From Acaryochloris sp. IP29b_bin.148 (GTDB taxonomy: Bacteria; Cyanobacteriota; Cyanobacteriia; Thermosynechococcales; Thermosynechococcaceae): a stretch of 64,000 bases of DNA. The translations under genes were made by a program, and so were the position numbers. The notes under the pieces are model-generated. The model was not told the origin of the DNA. It searched no databases and was given only the letters and a program-made list of their open reading frames with translations. Shown piece after piece: positions 44,682 through 53,487 of the stretch. The number at the start of each line of letters is the position of its first letter. Within the stretch, counting starts at the first letter, position 1. The DNA is taken from positions 1 to 64,000 of the forward strand of contig NZ_JANQOY010000046.1 of the NCBI RefSeq assembly GCF_028285565.1, read 5' to 3'.

Positions 44682-44762
44682 GTCATATTAAGGTAGACAG
44701 AGTATGGCTTATGGTAAGAACTCAGCCTATTAGACTGGTGGCAGCTCTGCAATTTTGGCTAC

Positions 44763-45407
44763 TCAGGACTGACAGACTTGAAAAAGCTGCTCTACTTTTT
44801 GCAGATCTTTGTTTCCTGGAGCTTGCTCCACCCCACTGGATAGATCGATCCCTGGGGGGGTTAGAGTCGTTACTGCTTGATTCACATTATCTGGCGTCAA
44901 GCCTCCTGCAAGGAACCAAGGAAGCTGGGGAGCAAAGGTTTTGAGCAGTGTCCAATCCCAAGTATGTCCTGTTCCACCTAAGGCTTGAGGTGTATAAGCA
45001 TCGAGGAGCAGGGTATTCGCAATCGCTTCATAGGGCGTGATCTGAGCCAGGGTTTCAGCACTACGAACCCGAAACGCTTTGATCAACTCAACCTCGGGTA
45101 GTTTCGCTTTGACTTGCTGGCAAAATTCGGGTGACTCATCTCCGTGGAGTTGAACTCCGGTTAACTGGCCAATTTCTACGGTTTGTTGAATCAGGTCTAG
45201 AGCCGCATTGGCAAAAACACCAATCCGACTTAGGGGGTCTCCCTTTAGGGTTTGCTTGGGTAACGCTTGGGTAACTGCCTGAATCTGCTGGGGTGTGACG
45301 TAGCGGGGAGACTGGGAGACACAGATAAATCCGAGGGCATCGGCACCTAAGGTTGCGATCGCAACCCCTTGCTCTAGTTGAGTAATGCCACAAATTTTGA
45401 CTCGCAT
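44763..45407 (-). CDS. trpF: Phosphoribosylanthranilate isomerase
   Basis: The 214-residue TIM-barrel enzyme catalyses the third step of tryptophan synthesis. Its motifs are MRVKICGIT with the catalytic Cys7, [38 protein letters not shown] and [19 protein letters not shown] with the catalytic Asp. Its C-terminal phosphate-binding segments are [11 protein letters not shown] and [10 protein letters not shown] start at the ATG at 45407, which opens with the conserved MRVKICGI; an upstream in-frame start at 45455 adds 16 unrelated residues. It is divergent from psaK. Confidence 0.93.
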   Translation of the reverse strand: MRVKICGITQLEQGVAIATLGADALGFICVSQSPRYVTPQQIQAVTQALPKQTLKGDPLSRIGVFANAALDLIQQTVEIGQLTGVQLHGDESPEFCQQVKAKLPEVELIKAFRVRSAETLAQITPYEAIANTLLLDAYTPQALGGTGHTWDWTLLKTFAPQLPWFLAGGLTPDNVNQAVTTLTPPGIDLSSGVEQAPGNKDLQKVEQLFQVCQS

Positions 45408-45584
45408 AAAATCCCCTGCATCCCATGTATTTCCTTCAGCATAAGGTGGGATCACTTTTATGGCGAAATGTTAACTCTTAAAACAAAACAAAATTTTGCG
45501 CCAGTTCAATTTTTATAATTCTGTCAGCGACGTTACAGATTTTGAGATTTAGTTCGTTTCGCTGTTTTTAGGAGAACAATTTTG

Positions 45585-45845
45585 ATGCATCCCATACTTT
45601 TGACGACCTTCGAAAGTCATCCCTGGACCGTTAACACAGGGATACTGATGCTGTTTCTTAACTTGCTCATGGTGTTCTTAGGGCGCTACACCATCAAGTA
45701 TGCAGGTCAGGGTCCAGCTTTGCCTTTTGCTGTACCGGAGTTTATGAAAGACTTTGGTCTTCCAGAAATGTTGGCGACAGGTGTGTGTGCCCATTGGATT
45801 GGGGCTGGCATGATCCTAGGCCTGCGGTCTGCCGGAGCCCTATAG
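45585..45845 (+). CDS. psaK: Photosystem I reaction centre subunit PsaK
   Basis: The 86-residue protein has two transmembrane helices and the PsaK landmarks: TVNTGILMLFLNLLMVFLGRYTIKY, AVPEFMKDFGLPEMLATGVCAHWIGAG and a closing LGLRSAGAL. PsaK lies at the edge of photosystem I and links it to peripheral antennae. AGGAG (45570-45574) sits about ten bases before ATG 45585, which I chose; an in-frame TTG directly precedes it. It is transcribed alone, divergent from trpF. Confidence 0.94.
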   Translation: MHPILLTTFESHPWTVNTGILMLFLNLLMVFLGRYTIKYAGQGPALPFAVPEFMKDFGLPEMLATGVCAHWIGAGMILGLRSAGAL

Positions 45846-46043
45846 GGTCTTACTTATTTTTTCTAACTATCATTGACACGACTTATCCCTGTTGTTTACC
45901 CTCGCCAAGGTTAGATTGCGGGGATTTTTGGTGGTTGGTTATTCCCATTGGTGAAATATAGTCGTTTCAACGACTGATCAAAATTGCCGTCTTAGCCTTA
46001 TTCACTTAACCTGTGGCTAAACTCTAGCCAGAGCCTACTGGAC

Positions 46044-47159
46044 ATGTCCCAAACCCTAGTGATCAAAATTGGTACATCAAGTCTAACCCAACCCGATACG
46101 GGACATTTGGCCTTAGCGACCATTGCTGCCTTAGTTGAAGTTCTCAGTCAACTTCGGGACGTCGGTCATCAGGTGATTTTAGTGTCTTCTGGGGCTGTCG
46201 GCATTGGTTGTGCAAGATTAGGGCTAGCAGAACGTCCCCAAGCCATTGCCCTCAAACAAGCCGTTGCAGCTGTGGGGCAAGGGCGGTTAATTCGCATCTA
46301 TGATGATTTCTTTACCAGTTTGCAACAGCCCATTGCTCAGGTTCTGCTGACTCGCGGCGACCTGGCTGATCGCAGTCGGTATATCAATGCCTCCAATACC
46401 TTGCAAGAACTGCTCAAACTGGGCGTGATTCCGATCGTCAACGAGAATGATACGGTGGCCGTGGATGAACTCCTTCGCTTTGGTGATAACGACACCCTAT
46501 CGGCCTTGGTTGCTGGCTTAGTGCAGGCGGATTGGCTGTTTTTGCTCACCGATGTTGATCGCCTATACTCTGCGGATCCGCGTACCCAGCCTGATGCCCA
46601 GCCCATTAGTCAGGTCAAGAATATCGAAGAGTTGGTCACGCTCAAGGTGAGTGCAGGCGATCGCGGATCTCAGTGGGGAACCGGAGGGATGGCAACGAAA
46701 ATTTCGGCGGCTGCGATCGCAACCAATGCGGGGGTGCGCACAGTGATTACTCAAGGCAAAACACCAGAAAACATCCCGAAAATTCTAGCCGGGGACAGTA
46801 TGGGAACCCAATTTCATCCCCATCCTCGCCCTCATAATGCGCGGAAACATTGGATCGCGCATGCTCTTGTCCCCACAGGCAAACTGATTTTGGACGATGG
46901 TGCAGCGAAGGCGATCACTCACTCAGGGAAGTCTTTACTCGCTGCGGGCATTACTGCCGTTGAAGGCAATTTTCAAAGTCAGGAAGCAGTGAGCTTCTAT
47001 AATTCTGCTGGAGAAGAAATTGCCAGAGGATTGGTCAACTATAGTAGTGATGAGTTGCAGCAGATTCAAGGGAGACAATCAGAAGACATTCCGCATGTGT
47101 TAGGGTATGCCGGGTCAGAAACCGTTGTTCATCGCGATAATCTGGTGATTACAGGATAA
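46044..47159 (+). CDS. proB: Glutamate 5-kinase with PUA domain
   Basis: The 371-residue enzyme phosphorylates glutamate in the first step of proline synthesis. The amino-acid kinase domain (about 1-260) shows [59 protein letters not shown] and [17 protein letters not shown]-terminal PUA domain (about 275-360: [25 protein letters not shown]) is typical of bacterial ProB and involved in feedback control. It is followed by a CPBP protease gene after 62 bases. No proA is present nearby. Confidence 0.95.
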   Translation: MSQTLVIKIGTSSLTQPDTGHLALATIAALVEVLSQLRDVGHQVILVSSGAVGIGCARLGLAERPQAIALKQAVAAVGQGRLIRIYDDFFTSLQQPIAQVLLTRGDLADRSRYINASNTLQELLKLGVIPIVNENDTVAVDELLRFGDNDTLSALVAGLVQADWLFLLTDVDRLYSADPRTQPDAQPISQVKNIEELVTLKVSAGDRGSQWGTGGMATKISAAAIATNAGVRTVITQGKTPENIPKILAGDSMGTQFHPHPRPHNARKHWIAHALVPTGKLILDDGAAKAITHSGKSLLAAGITAVEGNFQSQEAVSFYNSAGEEIARGLVNYSSDELQQIQGRQSEDIPHVLGYAGSETVVHRDNLVITG

Positions 47160-47221
47160 TTAGTCTATTTTATGAAATCGACGCATCATTACACACGCGC
47201 AACTGTTCGCAGGAGTGTCCT

Positions 47222-48136
47222 GTGAGTTCCTGGCCCCGAAAGATTTTTATTAGTCGCCGTTCCCCTCGCTTAAGAGCGGGATGGCGAATTTTGAGCCAAA
47301 ACGTATTCGAGCTGGCGTTCTATGTGTTCCTCAGCTTTATTTTCTTCCGCAATATCTCAAGTACCAATCAACAAGCCGTAGTCTTCGATCAAGCCCTTGT
47401 CTTTGATCGACTTATTTTTCTAGCTGCAACCACACTCTCTATTTTTCTAGCCCGTCGTTACCTGGATCGACGGCCTTTTGATTCCTTAGGGCTTGAAATC
47501 AATCCTTGGATGCTGTGGGATTTATTGTTTGGCTTCGTGCTGGCAGGTCTGTTGATGGCCGGAATTTATGGCTTTGAATTTCAGGCAGGATGGCTGCAAT
47601 TTACTGGGTATCGTTGGCAACAAGACTCCATCGAAACGATTGTGTCAGAAACCTTTACAGGCTTTCTTGTTTTAGGCATCTGTCCGGCTTGGCACGAAGA
47701 ACTGACCTATCGGGGCTATTGGCTGCAAAATATAAAGGAAGGGTTGAATTTGGCCTGGGCAATCACCTTGACCTCCATGATTTTTGCGGTTCGTCATCTG
47801 AGTAATCCTGCTGCCAACGCCCTCTCCACACTGGTGGTCTGCCTGGTGGGATTATGGCTTGCTTATGCTTGGTTTATCACCCGTCAGCTTTGGTTGCCGC
47901 TGGGTATCCATGTTGGTTGGAATTTTTTTGAAGGCATTGTTTTCGGCTTTCCGGTGGGTGGGCAGAGTAGCTACCATTGGATTGAACAAACAGTCATAGG
48001 GCCTGCTTGGATCACGGGAGGGATCTTCGGTCCTGAAGCGGGTCTAGTGGGGGTTGTGGCGATTACTCTAGGGATCCTATTCGTGTTTGGTTGGAGCCGC
48101 TGGCGACTATTGTGGACGAAGCCGTCCCCCACTTAG
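47222..48136 (+). CDS. CPBP (Abi) family intramembrane metalloprotease
   Basis: The 304-residue multi-pass protein carries the three CPBP/Rce1-like motifs: HEELTYRGYWL (EExxxR), FAVRHLSN (conserved His) and HVGWNFFEG (HxxxN). Six or seven hydrophobic helices are apparent. Members cleave or bind substrates within the membrane, and in cyanobacteria many are uncharacterised. Translation starts at GTG 47222, supported by AGGAG at 47211-47215 with a six-base gap. It lies just downstream of proB and convergent with the VOC gene. Confidence 0.88.
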   Translation: MSSWPRKIFISRRSPRLRAGWRILSQNVFELAFYVFLSFIFFRNISSTNQQAVVFDQALVFDRLIFLAATTLSIFLARRYLDRRPFDSLGLEINPWMLWDLLFGFVLAGLLMAGIYGFEFQAGWLQFTGYRWQQDSIETIVSETFTGFLVLGICPAWHEELTYRGYWLQNIKEGLNLAWAITLTSMIFAVRHLSNPAANALSTLVVCLVGLWLAYAWFITRQLWLPLGIHVGWNFFEGIVFGFPVGGQSSYHWIEQTVIGPAWITGGIFGPEAGLVGVVAITLGILFVFGWSRWRLLWTKPSPT

Positions 48137-48140
48137 GGGC

Positions 48141-48596
48141 TTATCCCTTAAGATCCCCGATCTGATTGATGCCTTGGTAACCAAAAATTGCCTCGGAAGA
48201 ATGGTAATGCTTGAATTCCAACAAGTTGTGGAAGGGATCCGCTAAAAAAAAGGTGTAATGTTCCAGGGGCGAATCTGGAAACCGACGTCTCGGAGATTGA
48301 TAAAATTCAAGTTGATGGTGTTTGGCCCGGTCAACCAACGCTTGCCAAGCGTCAAGTTGAGAAAACACGAGGCCAAAATGTCGGGGATAGATCCCCTTTT
48401 GCAGCGGGACCGAATCACGTGTTACATGGGCGACTAATTGATGACCAAAGAGGCTCATGATCAAGGATTGAGGACTTTCTCTACCTAACTCACATCCCAA
48501 CCCCTGATGATAAAAGGTTTTCGTATCAGGGATATTCGTGACAGGAAAAGCGAGGTGGAATAGGATGAAGTCATCAGTAGACCGTTGTTTTTCCAT
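48141..48596 (-). CDS. VOC-superfamily (glyoxalase/dioxygenase-like) protein
   Basis: The 151-residue protein shows paired beta-alpha-beta-beta-beta modules: FHLAFPVTNIPDTKTFYHQGLGCELGR, then HFGLVFSQLDAWQALVDRAKHH, and LADPFHNLLEFKHY. Likely metal ligands are His in FHLAF, His in HFGLVF and Glu in LLEFKHY, matching the VOC 2-His-1-Glu arrangement. The substrate cannot be inferred. The ATG at 48596 is preferred to a TTG at 48614. It is divergent from the DUF92 gene with only a 20-base gap, so the two start regions are compressed together. Confidence 0.8.
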   Translation of the reverse strand: MEKQRSTDDFILFHLAFPVTNIPDTKTFYHQGLGCELGRESPQSLIMSLFGHQLVAHVTRDSVPLQKGIYPRHFGLVFSQLDAWQALVDRAKHHQLEFYQSPRRRFPDSPLEHYTFFLADPFHNLLEFKHYHSSEAIFGYQGINQIGDLKG

Positions 48597-48616
48597 AGGT
48601 TGAGTACGTCCCAAGA

Positions 48617-49384
48617 ATGATTTTGGATGAGATTGGGAGTTGGAATCCCTGGTTGATGGCCGTCTTGTTTAATACAGGACTGGGGCTGCTAGGTTGGCGA
48701 TTGGTCTCCAAACTCTTAACGCCTGCAGGATTAGGACATGCCTGGATCTTGGGGGTGGTTGTTTGGGGAACATTGGGTTGGCCAGGGTATAGTGTCGTTC
48801 TATTCTACTTTTTGGCTGGGTCGACCGTGACGAAAATCGGCATGGCAGAAAAAGAAGCCGCAGGTATCGCCGAAAAGCGTTCTGGTGCTAGAGGACCAGA
48901 GAATGTCTGGGGGTCTGCTGCTAGTTCTACCCTATGTGCCCTGGCCACGCTAGTCCTCCCGGTTCAATATCGACCTTTGCTGTGCTTGGGATATGTGAGT
49001 GGGTTCAGTACCAAACTGTCCGATACAACGGCTAGTGAAATTGGCAAAGCCTATGGTAATCGCACCTTTCTGATCACCACATTGCGGCCCGTGCCTCGAG
49101 GAACTGAAGGGGCTGTTAGTTTAGAAGGGACCTTAGCAGGACTGCTGGCATCAGTGGTGATTGCGGTCTTGGCCTGGGCAGTGGGTTTAATCGCACCCGT
49201 TGGTGTGGGATGGTGTGTGATAGCTGCTTTGATTGCCACCAATTTGGAAAGTGTAATTGGAGCCACCGTGCAGTCCCAGTTCACTTGGCTCACCAATGAA
49301 GTGGTGAATGGCATCAACACTCTGATTGGGGTCGTTACTGCGATGGGACTGTCCTTCGCCTGGGCAGAACTTATCGGAGGATAG
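48617..49384 (+). CDS. DUF92/TIGR00297 membrane protein, VTE6-like phytyl-phosphate kinase homologue
   Basis: The 255-residue integral membrane protein has about six helices and family motifs: KIGMAEKEAAGIAEKRSGARGPENVWGSA, LCLGYVSGFSTKLSDTTASEIGKAYG, RPVPRGTEGAVSLEGTLAG and ESVIGATVQSQFTWLTNEVVNGINTLIG. The plant member VTE6 phosphorylates phytyl phosphate, recycling chlorophyll-derived phytol into tocopherol and other prenyl-lipids. A salvage role is therefore inferred, though other DUF92 functions are possible. It is divergent from the VOC gene. Confidence 0.82.
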   Translation: MILDEIGSWNPWLMAVLFNTGLGLLGWRLVSKLLTPAGLGHAWILGVVVWGTLGWPGYSVVLFYFLAGSTVTKIGMAEKEAAGIAEKRSGARGPENVWGSAASSTLCALATLVLPVQYRPLLCLGYVSGFSTKLSDTTASEIGKAYGNRTFLITTLRPVPRGTEGAVSLEGTLAGLLASVVIAVLAWAVGLIAPVGVGWCVIAALIATNLESVIGATVQSQFTWLTNEVVNGINTLIGVVTAMGLSFAWAELIGG

Positions 49385-49432
49385 CGCTTCCATTCATCTG
49401 CAGATGTTTGGAGGCTGGAAATGCGATAGGAT

Positions 49433-50017
49433 ATGGCATCAATAGACGGGGGCCAAAAAAGGATGGCTTCGAAATCTGGGATTATACCGATGGTGCTGGC
49501 TGCGGTTGTGGGCGGATCCGGGGCACTATTGGTAACGCAACTTTACTTCAGTATTTGGATCGAACCCTCAGTCACGGCTGAGAAAGCGCCGCCTGTGTTA
49601 GAGGTCAAAACCCCTGTTGCCGATGCGACAGCTCAAGACCGACCGGAGGTCACCGCCCAAAAAACGCCGCCGCTGTCCATTGACCCGCGCACCGATGTCC
49701 TTCGCATTAGCAATCAAACCCAATTTCCGATTCGCGTGGTGCTGCGCAGTCATCTCAATCCCAACCATCCCAGCCCCCCCGAAACACCTCATTTCAAAGA
49801 GCCGGTTCACTGGGACTTTGCCCCCCAAGAAGGCAGTATTGGTGGCCTCAAGGTCTCCGTGCCTTCAGGTTCGCTCCAGCTCTATCAAGGCGATGTCTTG
49901 ATGGCCTTTGCTCTGGATGGCTCGCAAAAATATTGGGGGCCTTATGTGGTGGGAGACACCCCTCAACCGACCCTCAAGCAGACAGATGCCGAGTGGCATT
50001 TAGTGATTTCACCCTAA
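49433..50017 (+). CDS. Uncharacterised single-pass membrane protein
   Basis: I do not recognise this 194-residue protein. One N-terminal transmembrane helix (about 18-42, PMVLAAVVGGSGALLVTQLYF) is followed by a Pro/Thr/Ala-rich linker and a C-terminal beta-rich domain (about 90-194: VLRISNQTQFPIRVVLRSH, VSVPSGSLQLYQGD). The soluble part probably faces outside. A start at Met11 (49463) is also possible. Its 3' end overlaps the convergent rdgB gene by four bases. It follows the DUF92 gene by 48 bases. Confidence 0.62.
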   Translation: MASIDGGQKRMASKSGIIPMVLAAVVGGSGALLVTQLYFSIWIEPSVTAEKAPPVLEVKTPVADATAQDRPEVTAQKTPPLSIDPRTDVLRISNQTQFPIRVVLRSHLNPNHPSPPETPHFKEPVHWDFAPQEGSIGGLKVSVPSGSLQLYQGDVLMAFALDGSQKYWGPYVVGDTPQPTLKQTDAEWHLVISP

Positions 50018-50589
50018 GCCTGCAGGGCTAACAGTTGAGGCATCAGAGCCTTAAAGGCTTCCCCCCGATGGCTGATCTGGCGTTTGGCGGAGGCTGATAG
50101 TTCAGCAAAGGTTTGCTGCTGAGAGGGAACATAGAAAACGGGGTCATAGCCAAATCCGCCCTCTCCCTGAGGGGCCTGCAGAATTTCTCCCGGACAAATC
50201 CCTTTCGCTTGGCAAGCTACGCTGCCATCTGGTCGGGCCAACGCAATCACGCAAACAAATTGAGCACTGCGATCGGTCTTTCCCTGGAGTTCTGTCAGCA
50301 GACGTTGAATCCGATCCGTATCGGTTTTGCCATATCGAGCCGAGTAAATGCCGGGAGCACCATCTAAGGCCATGACTTCTAAGCCAGAATCATCAGCAAT
50401 GGCCCATTGCTCTAGCTGTTGGGCCACTTGAGTGGCTTTGAGAATGGCATTTTCGCTAAAGGTGGTGCCGATTTCTTCAATCTCTAGATCCGGGGGCATT
50501 AGCTGTAAATCCCAGGGTAAATCGGCGAGATGTTGCTGCATCTCTTTCAATTTGCCAGGGTTTTGGGTAGCCACAATTAAGGGGGGCAT
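50014..50589 (-). CDS. rdgB: Non-canonical purine NTP pyrophosphatase, RdgB/HAM1 family
   Basis: The 191-residue enzyme hydrolyses ITP, dITP and XTP to monophosphates, keeping damaged purines out of nucleic acid. Motifs are complete: IVATQNPGKLKEM, EEIGTTFSENAILKA, AIADDSGLEVMALDGAPGIYSARY, EGGFGYDPVFYVP and KRQISHRGEAF. I start at the ATG at 50589, giving MPPLIVATQN; a TTG three codons upstream exists. It is convergent with the preceding membrane protein gene and divergent from rnhA. Confidence 0.95.
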   Translation of the reverse strand: MPPLIVATQNPGKLKEMQQHLADLPWDLQLMPPDLEIEEIGTTFSENAILKATQVAQQLEQWAIADDSGLEVMALDGAPGIYSARYGKTDTDRIQRLLTELQGKTDRSAQFVCVIALARPDGSVACQAKGICPGEILQAPQGEGGFGYDPVFYVPSQQQTFAELSASAKRQISHRGEAFKALMPQLLALQA

Positions 50590-50682
50590 ATTGTCCAATT
50601 CCTCTATGAATAATCAATTCCGTTTTCGTTGCGACCAATCAGCATAGGATAGGAGCGACGATTGCTGTAATGATGACTGACC

Positions 50683-51456
50683 ATGCCTGCTTTTTCTGAC
50701 ATTGAGAGTATCTATACCGATGGCGCTTGTTCGGGGAATCCTGGGCCAGGTGGATGGGGGAGTATCATCTACTTCAAAGATGGATCCTGCCATGAAATAG
50801 GTGGGTTTGTTCCCCAAACGACCAATAACCGGATGGAATTGCAGGCTGCGATCGCAATCTTAGAATTGTTGCAAGACCAACCATTACCCAGGACCATTCC
50901 CCTCTATACTGACAGCGAGTACGTCAAAAATGGCATTACTAAGTGGTTGGCAGGATGGAAACGCAAAGGCTGGAAAACGGCTAAAGGTAAAGCGGTTCTC
51001 AATCAAGATTTATGGCAACAGCTCGATCAACTTAATGATGCAACCATAGACTGGCGTTATATCCGCGCTCATGCAGGCCATGAAGGCAATGAGCGTTGTG
51101 ATCAGATCGCCCGTGCTTTTTCCCAGCATCAAACGCCTAACCTTCACCAAATTACCCCCAGTGCCATGCCAGACGCTTCCGAATCGAATCAACATCCCCC
51201 CGATCATTCAGAACATCCTGCCAGTGAATCGCGGATCTCTCATCTACAGGATCTCGTCGAAACCTTGGAAATTGCCGATCATGTTGCCAAAGAAGGGTAT
51301 CTGATCACCAGTTCTGAACTTGCTGATCTGATGGCTGTTCACGCCAACGCCGTCACCAGTCGCGGCGATGAATGGGTGTGGCGGAATTGGCTGATCTCCC
51401 GAGTCAGGCGGGAAGGCAACCAAATTCTGTGGCAACTGGAACGTCTTAACTCTTAA
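50683..51456 (+). CDS. rnhA: Ribonuclease HI with cyanobacterial C-terminal extension
   Basis: Residues 1-148 are a complete RNase HI: YTDGACSGNPGPGGWG (Asp13), NNRMELQAAI (Glu52), LYTDSEYV (Asp77) and GNERCDQIA (Asp140), with the basic protrusion GWKRKGWKTAKGK. It degrades RNA in RNA-DNA hybrids. A Ser/His/Pro-rich linker then leads to a ~75-residue domain (DLVETLEIADHVAKEGYLI... RGDEWVWRNWLISRVR). I have seen this domain in other cyanobacterial proteins but cannot name a function for it. Total length is 257 residues against about 155 for the E. coli enzyme. Confidence 0.93.
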   Translation: MPAFSDIESIYTDGACSGNPGPGGWGSIIYFKDGSCHEIGGFVPQTTNNRMELQAAIAILELLQDQPLPRTIPLYTDSEYVKNGITKWLAGWKRKGWKTAKGKAVLNQDLWQQLDQLNDATIDWRYIRAHAGHEGNERCDQIARAFSQHQTPNLHQITPSAMPDASESNQHPPDHSEHPASESRISHLQDLVETLEIADHVAKEGYLITSSELADLMAVHANAVTSRGDEWVWRNWLISRVRREGNQILWQLERLNS

Positions 51457-51477
51457 GATCTCGGCCCCCAATATTGG

Positions 51478-51516
51478 CCCAAAAAATAAGTGAGGCTGCA
51501 AATGCAGCCTCACTTA
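51478..51516 (-). terminator. Terminator of the curT gene
   Basis: TAAGTGAGGCTGCA (51487-51500) and TGCAGCCTCACTTA (51503-51516) form a perfect 14-base stem. On the minus strand it is followed by TTTTTTGGG, and it ends 20 bases past the curT stop. On the plus strand it lies 30 bases past rnhA and may work both ways. Confidence 0.88.
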
Positions 51517-51535
51517 AAAACCGTGCAGATAGACG

Positions 51536-51955
51536 TTAGTCAGATCCACCCGTGATTTTGTCCTTGAGTTGCCGATAATCTGTGACCAACTTCTGGCGAG
51601 TTTCGGCATACCGTAGATAATGCCAAGCGAACCAAGCAGAGTATCCTAAACCAATCAGTTCTAGGAGCGGTGCAACCAAAGGAATGGCATTGAGGACGTC
51701 CAAAACCCCGTCAGCTACAGCCACAGAGACCAAGGCCGCTAGAATAATGGCACCCGTCGTTAAGGGCTTTTTGTAGATATCAAAGGTTTCCCCCACCTGT
51801 TTGGGAAAAACATCCACAAAATCGCGTAACTTTTCGCCAATCTCTTTAACGTCAATCGTAGTGGACTCGTCCGCAGAAAGACGTGACAAGCTTCCAGAGG
51901 TATCAGTGTTTACATCCAATTCGGCAGTCGTCTTTGTTTCCTGGTCAGCATCCAT
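51536..51955 (-). CDS. curT: CAAD-domain thylakoid membrane protein, CurT/CURT1 type
   Basis: The 139-residue protein has an acidic, Thr/Ser-rich N-terminus, an amphipathic stretch (IGEKLRDFVDVFPKQVGETF), two close transmembrane helices (about 68-110, GAIILAALVSVAVADGVLDVLNAIPLVAPLLELIGLGYSAWF read in parts) and a C-terminal amphipathic helix (LRYAETRQKLVTDYRQLKDKI). This is the stand-alone CAAD domain of CurT, which bends thylakoid membranes and helps to organise photosystem II assembly zones. A strong terminator follows. Length matches the family. Confidence 0.88.
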   Translation of the reverse strand: MDADQETKTTAELDVNTDTSGSLSRLSADESTTIDVKEIGEKLRDFVDVFPKQVGETFDIYKKPLTTGAIILAALVSVAVADGVLDVLNAIPLVAPLLELIGLGYSAWFAWHYLRYAETRQKLVTDYRQLKDKITGGSD

Positions 51956-52167
51956 GGTGTTTTTATTGGGAATAACAACTTCAAAAAAATTTATCGGTCA
52001 GAAATAAAACTATATCTCAAGATCATCTGCTTAATCAGGGTTAAGCCTAACATGGCCCTTCGCATCATAGATTGATTGCTTACGGCAGAGATGTGATTTA
52101 ACCATGTTACCCATTTTTTTACCCAGGGTATCTCTAGCTTGAAGGCGGATTTCACTACCCCTTGCGC

Positions 52168-53487
52168 CTATATTTCTAGAGTGCCTAGTTCATCTTTAGA
52201 TTCAGTCTGCTGCAGGCGCTGCTCCCGTAAAAGGGGGATCTGGTACAAATCATCTTCAATCGCCAGCGGATAAATAATCCAGGCCCGTCGAAACGGTTGA
52301 ATTAAGGCTTGTACCAGGACCGAAATGTCACTAATTTCAATCAGACCTTGCTCGGTTAGTAAATTGATACCTCGTTGGTATAGGGTATAGCCCCGAGTTA
52401 AGGCCACTTGTAGTCCCGTATAGTATTCGGGGCTCCAGCCTTGCGCTCGCACTAACGCCTGGCTATGAGATAAACACGCTTGTTGTTGATCGGTCGTTAG
52501 ATCGGTAATATCCATGGCCTTAAGCAACTCTCGATTGAGATGACGGCAGCATAAATCACTCAAAAGGGCATCGTCACTCTGCTGCCATTGGTGCAGATGG
52601 TAGGTGAAAACAATATCATCCGCCGCTAGATAATCTTGCAAAGATAAATTGCCATCGGTCTGGAATAACCAGGCTCGAACCGTTGAATCCGCACTAATCT
52701 TCCCCACTTTTAACAGTTCCTTGGCCCGCCGAAAGGCCTGGACTAAGCCCCAGGCAGAGGCCAGATTTTTGGGGTGATTGTAAATCTGGGCATACATAAA
52801 GTAGCGGACCACCAGATAATGCTCAATGGCCGCTTGGCCTTTCTGGGCAACCACTAATTGCTGGGTATGGGGGTCATAATCCAAGGCCATTAGAATCCGG
52901 TCTAAATCGAGCTGGCCATAGGACGCCCCCGTAAAGTAGCTATCTCGCAGCAGGTAATCGAGGCGATCGCAGTCAAGCTGACTCGATACCAATTGGCTGA
53001 CCAGGGGCGGCTCAAAGGTTTTCAAATAAACCTGCTCTAGCTGAGCGGCTAACTGAGGATCAAACTGATCGAGTAATGTCCGCACTCGGGGCGATTCCCT
53101 CAGAATCGTGCGAGTCCAAGTCTCGTGGTGGCTGTGAAAAATATCTTCCCCCGTATGACTAAAAGGACCATGGCCAATATCATGCAGCAAGGCCCCGCAC
53201 AGCACGAGGGCTCGATAGGGTTTGAGTTGGGGATACACTTGCATCAGCCGATCAAAGGCCAGCCGGGCCACATGCATCACACCTAAGGAATGGGTAAACC
53301 GAGACCCTTCGGCCCCATGAAAGGTCAGACTCGCGGTTCCCAATTGACGAATTCGACGGAGTCGTTGGAACTCGGGGGTATCCACCAACTGAATCAACAG
53401 AGATTCGATTGGATCGTCCGTTGATAAGGTAATACTCCCGTGCAAGGGATCGTGGTACGTCCGACTAGGTAGAGGTTGCACTGGCAA
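52168..53487 (-). CDS. HD-domain phosphohydrolase (dNTPase/SAMHD1-like)
   Basis: The 439-residue protein contains the HD-type metal site: TPEFQRLRRIRQLG, RFTHSLGVMHVARLAF (first His) and ALLHDIGHGPFSHTGE (HD pair), followed by RLDYLLRDSYFTGASYG, a pattern found in dGTPase/SAMHD1-like enzymes. The likely substrate is a nucleotide, but it cannot be fixed. The ATG at 53487 lies inside the end of ctpA: the two genes overlap by 23 bases in different frames, implying one transcript and possible coupling. Confidence 0.85.
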   Translation of the reverse strand: MPVQPLPSRTYHDPLHGSITLSTDDPIESLLIQLVDTPEFQRLRRIRQLGTASLTFHGAEGSRFTHSLGVMHVARLAFDRLMQVYPQLKPYRALVLCGALLHDIGHGPFSHTGEDIFHSHHETWTRTILRESPRVRTLLDQFDPQLAAQLEQVYLKTFEPPLVSQLVSSQLDCDRLDYLLRDSYFTGASYGQLDLDRILMALDYDPHTQQLVVAQKGQAAIEHYLVVRYFMYAQIYNHPKNLASAWGLVQAFRRAKELLKVGKISADSTVRAWLFQTDGNLSLQDYLAADDIVFTYHLHQWQQSDDALLSDLCCRHLNRELLKAMDITDLTTDQQQACLSHSQALVRAQGWSPEYYTGLQVALTRGYTLYQRGINLLTEQGLIEISDISVLVQALIQPFRRAWIIYPLAIEDDLYQIPLLREQRLQQTESKDELGTLEI

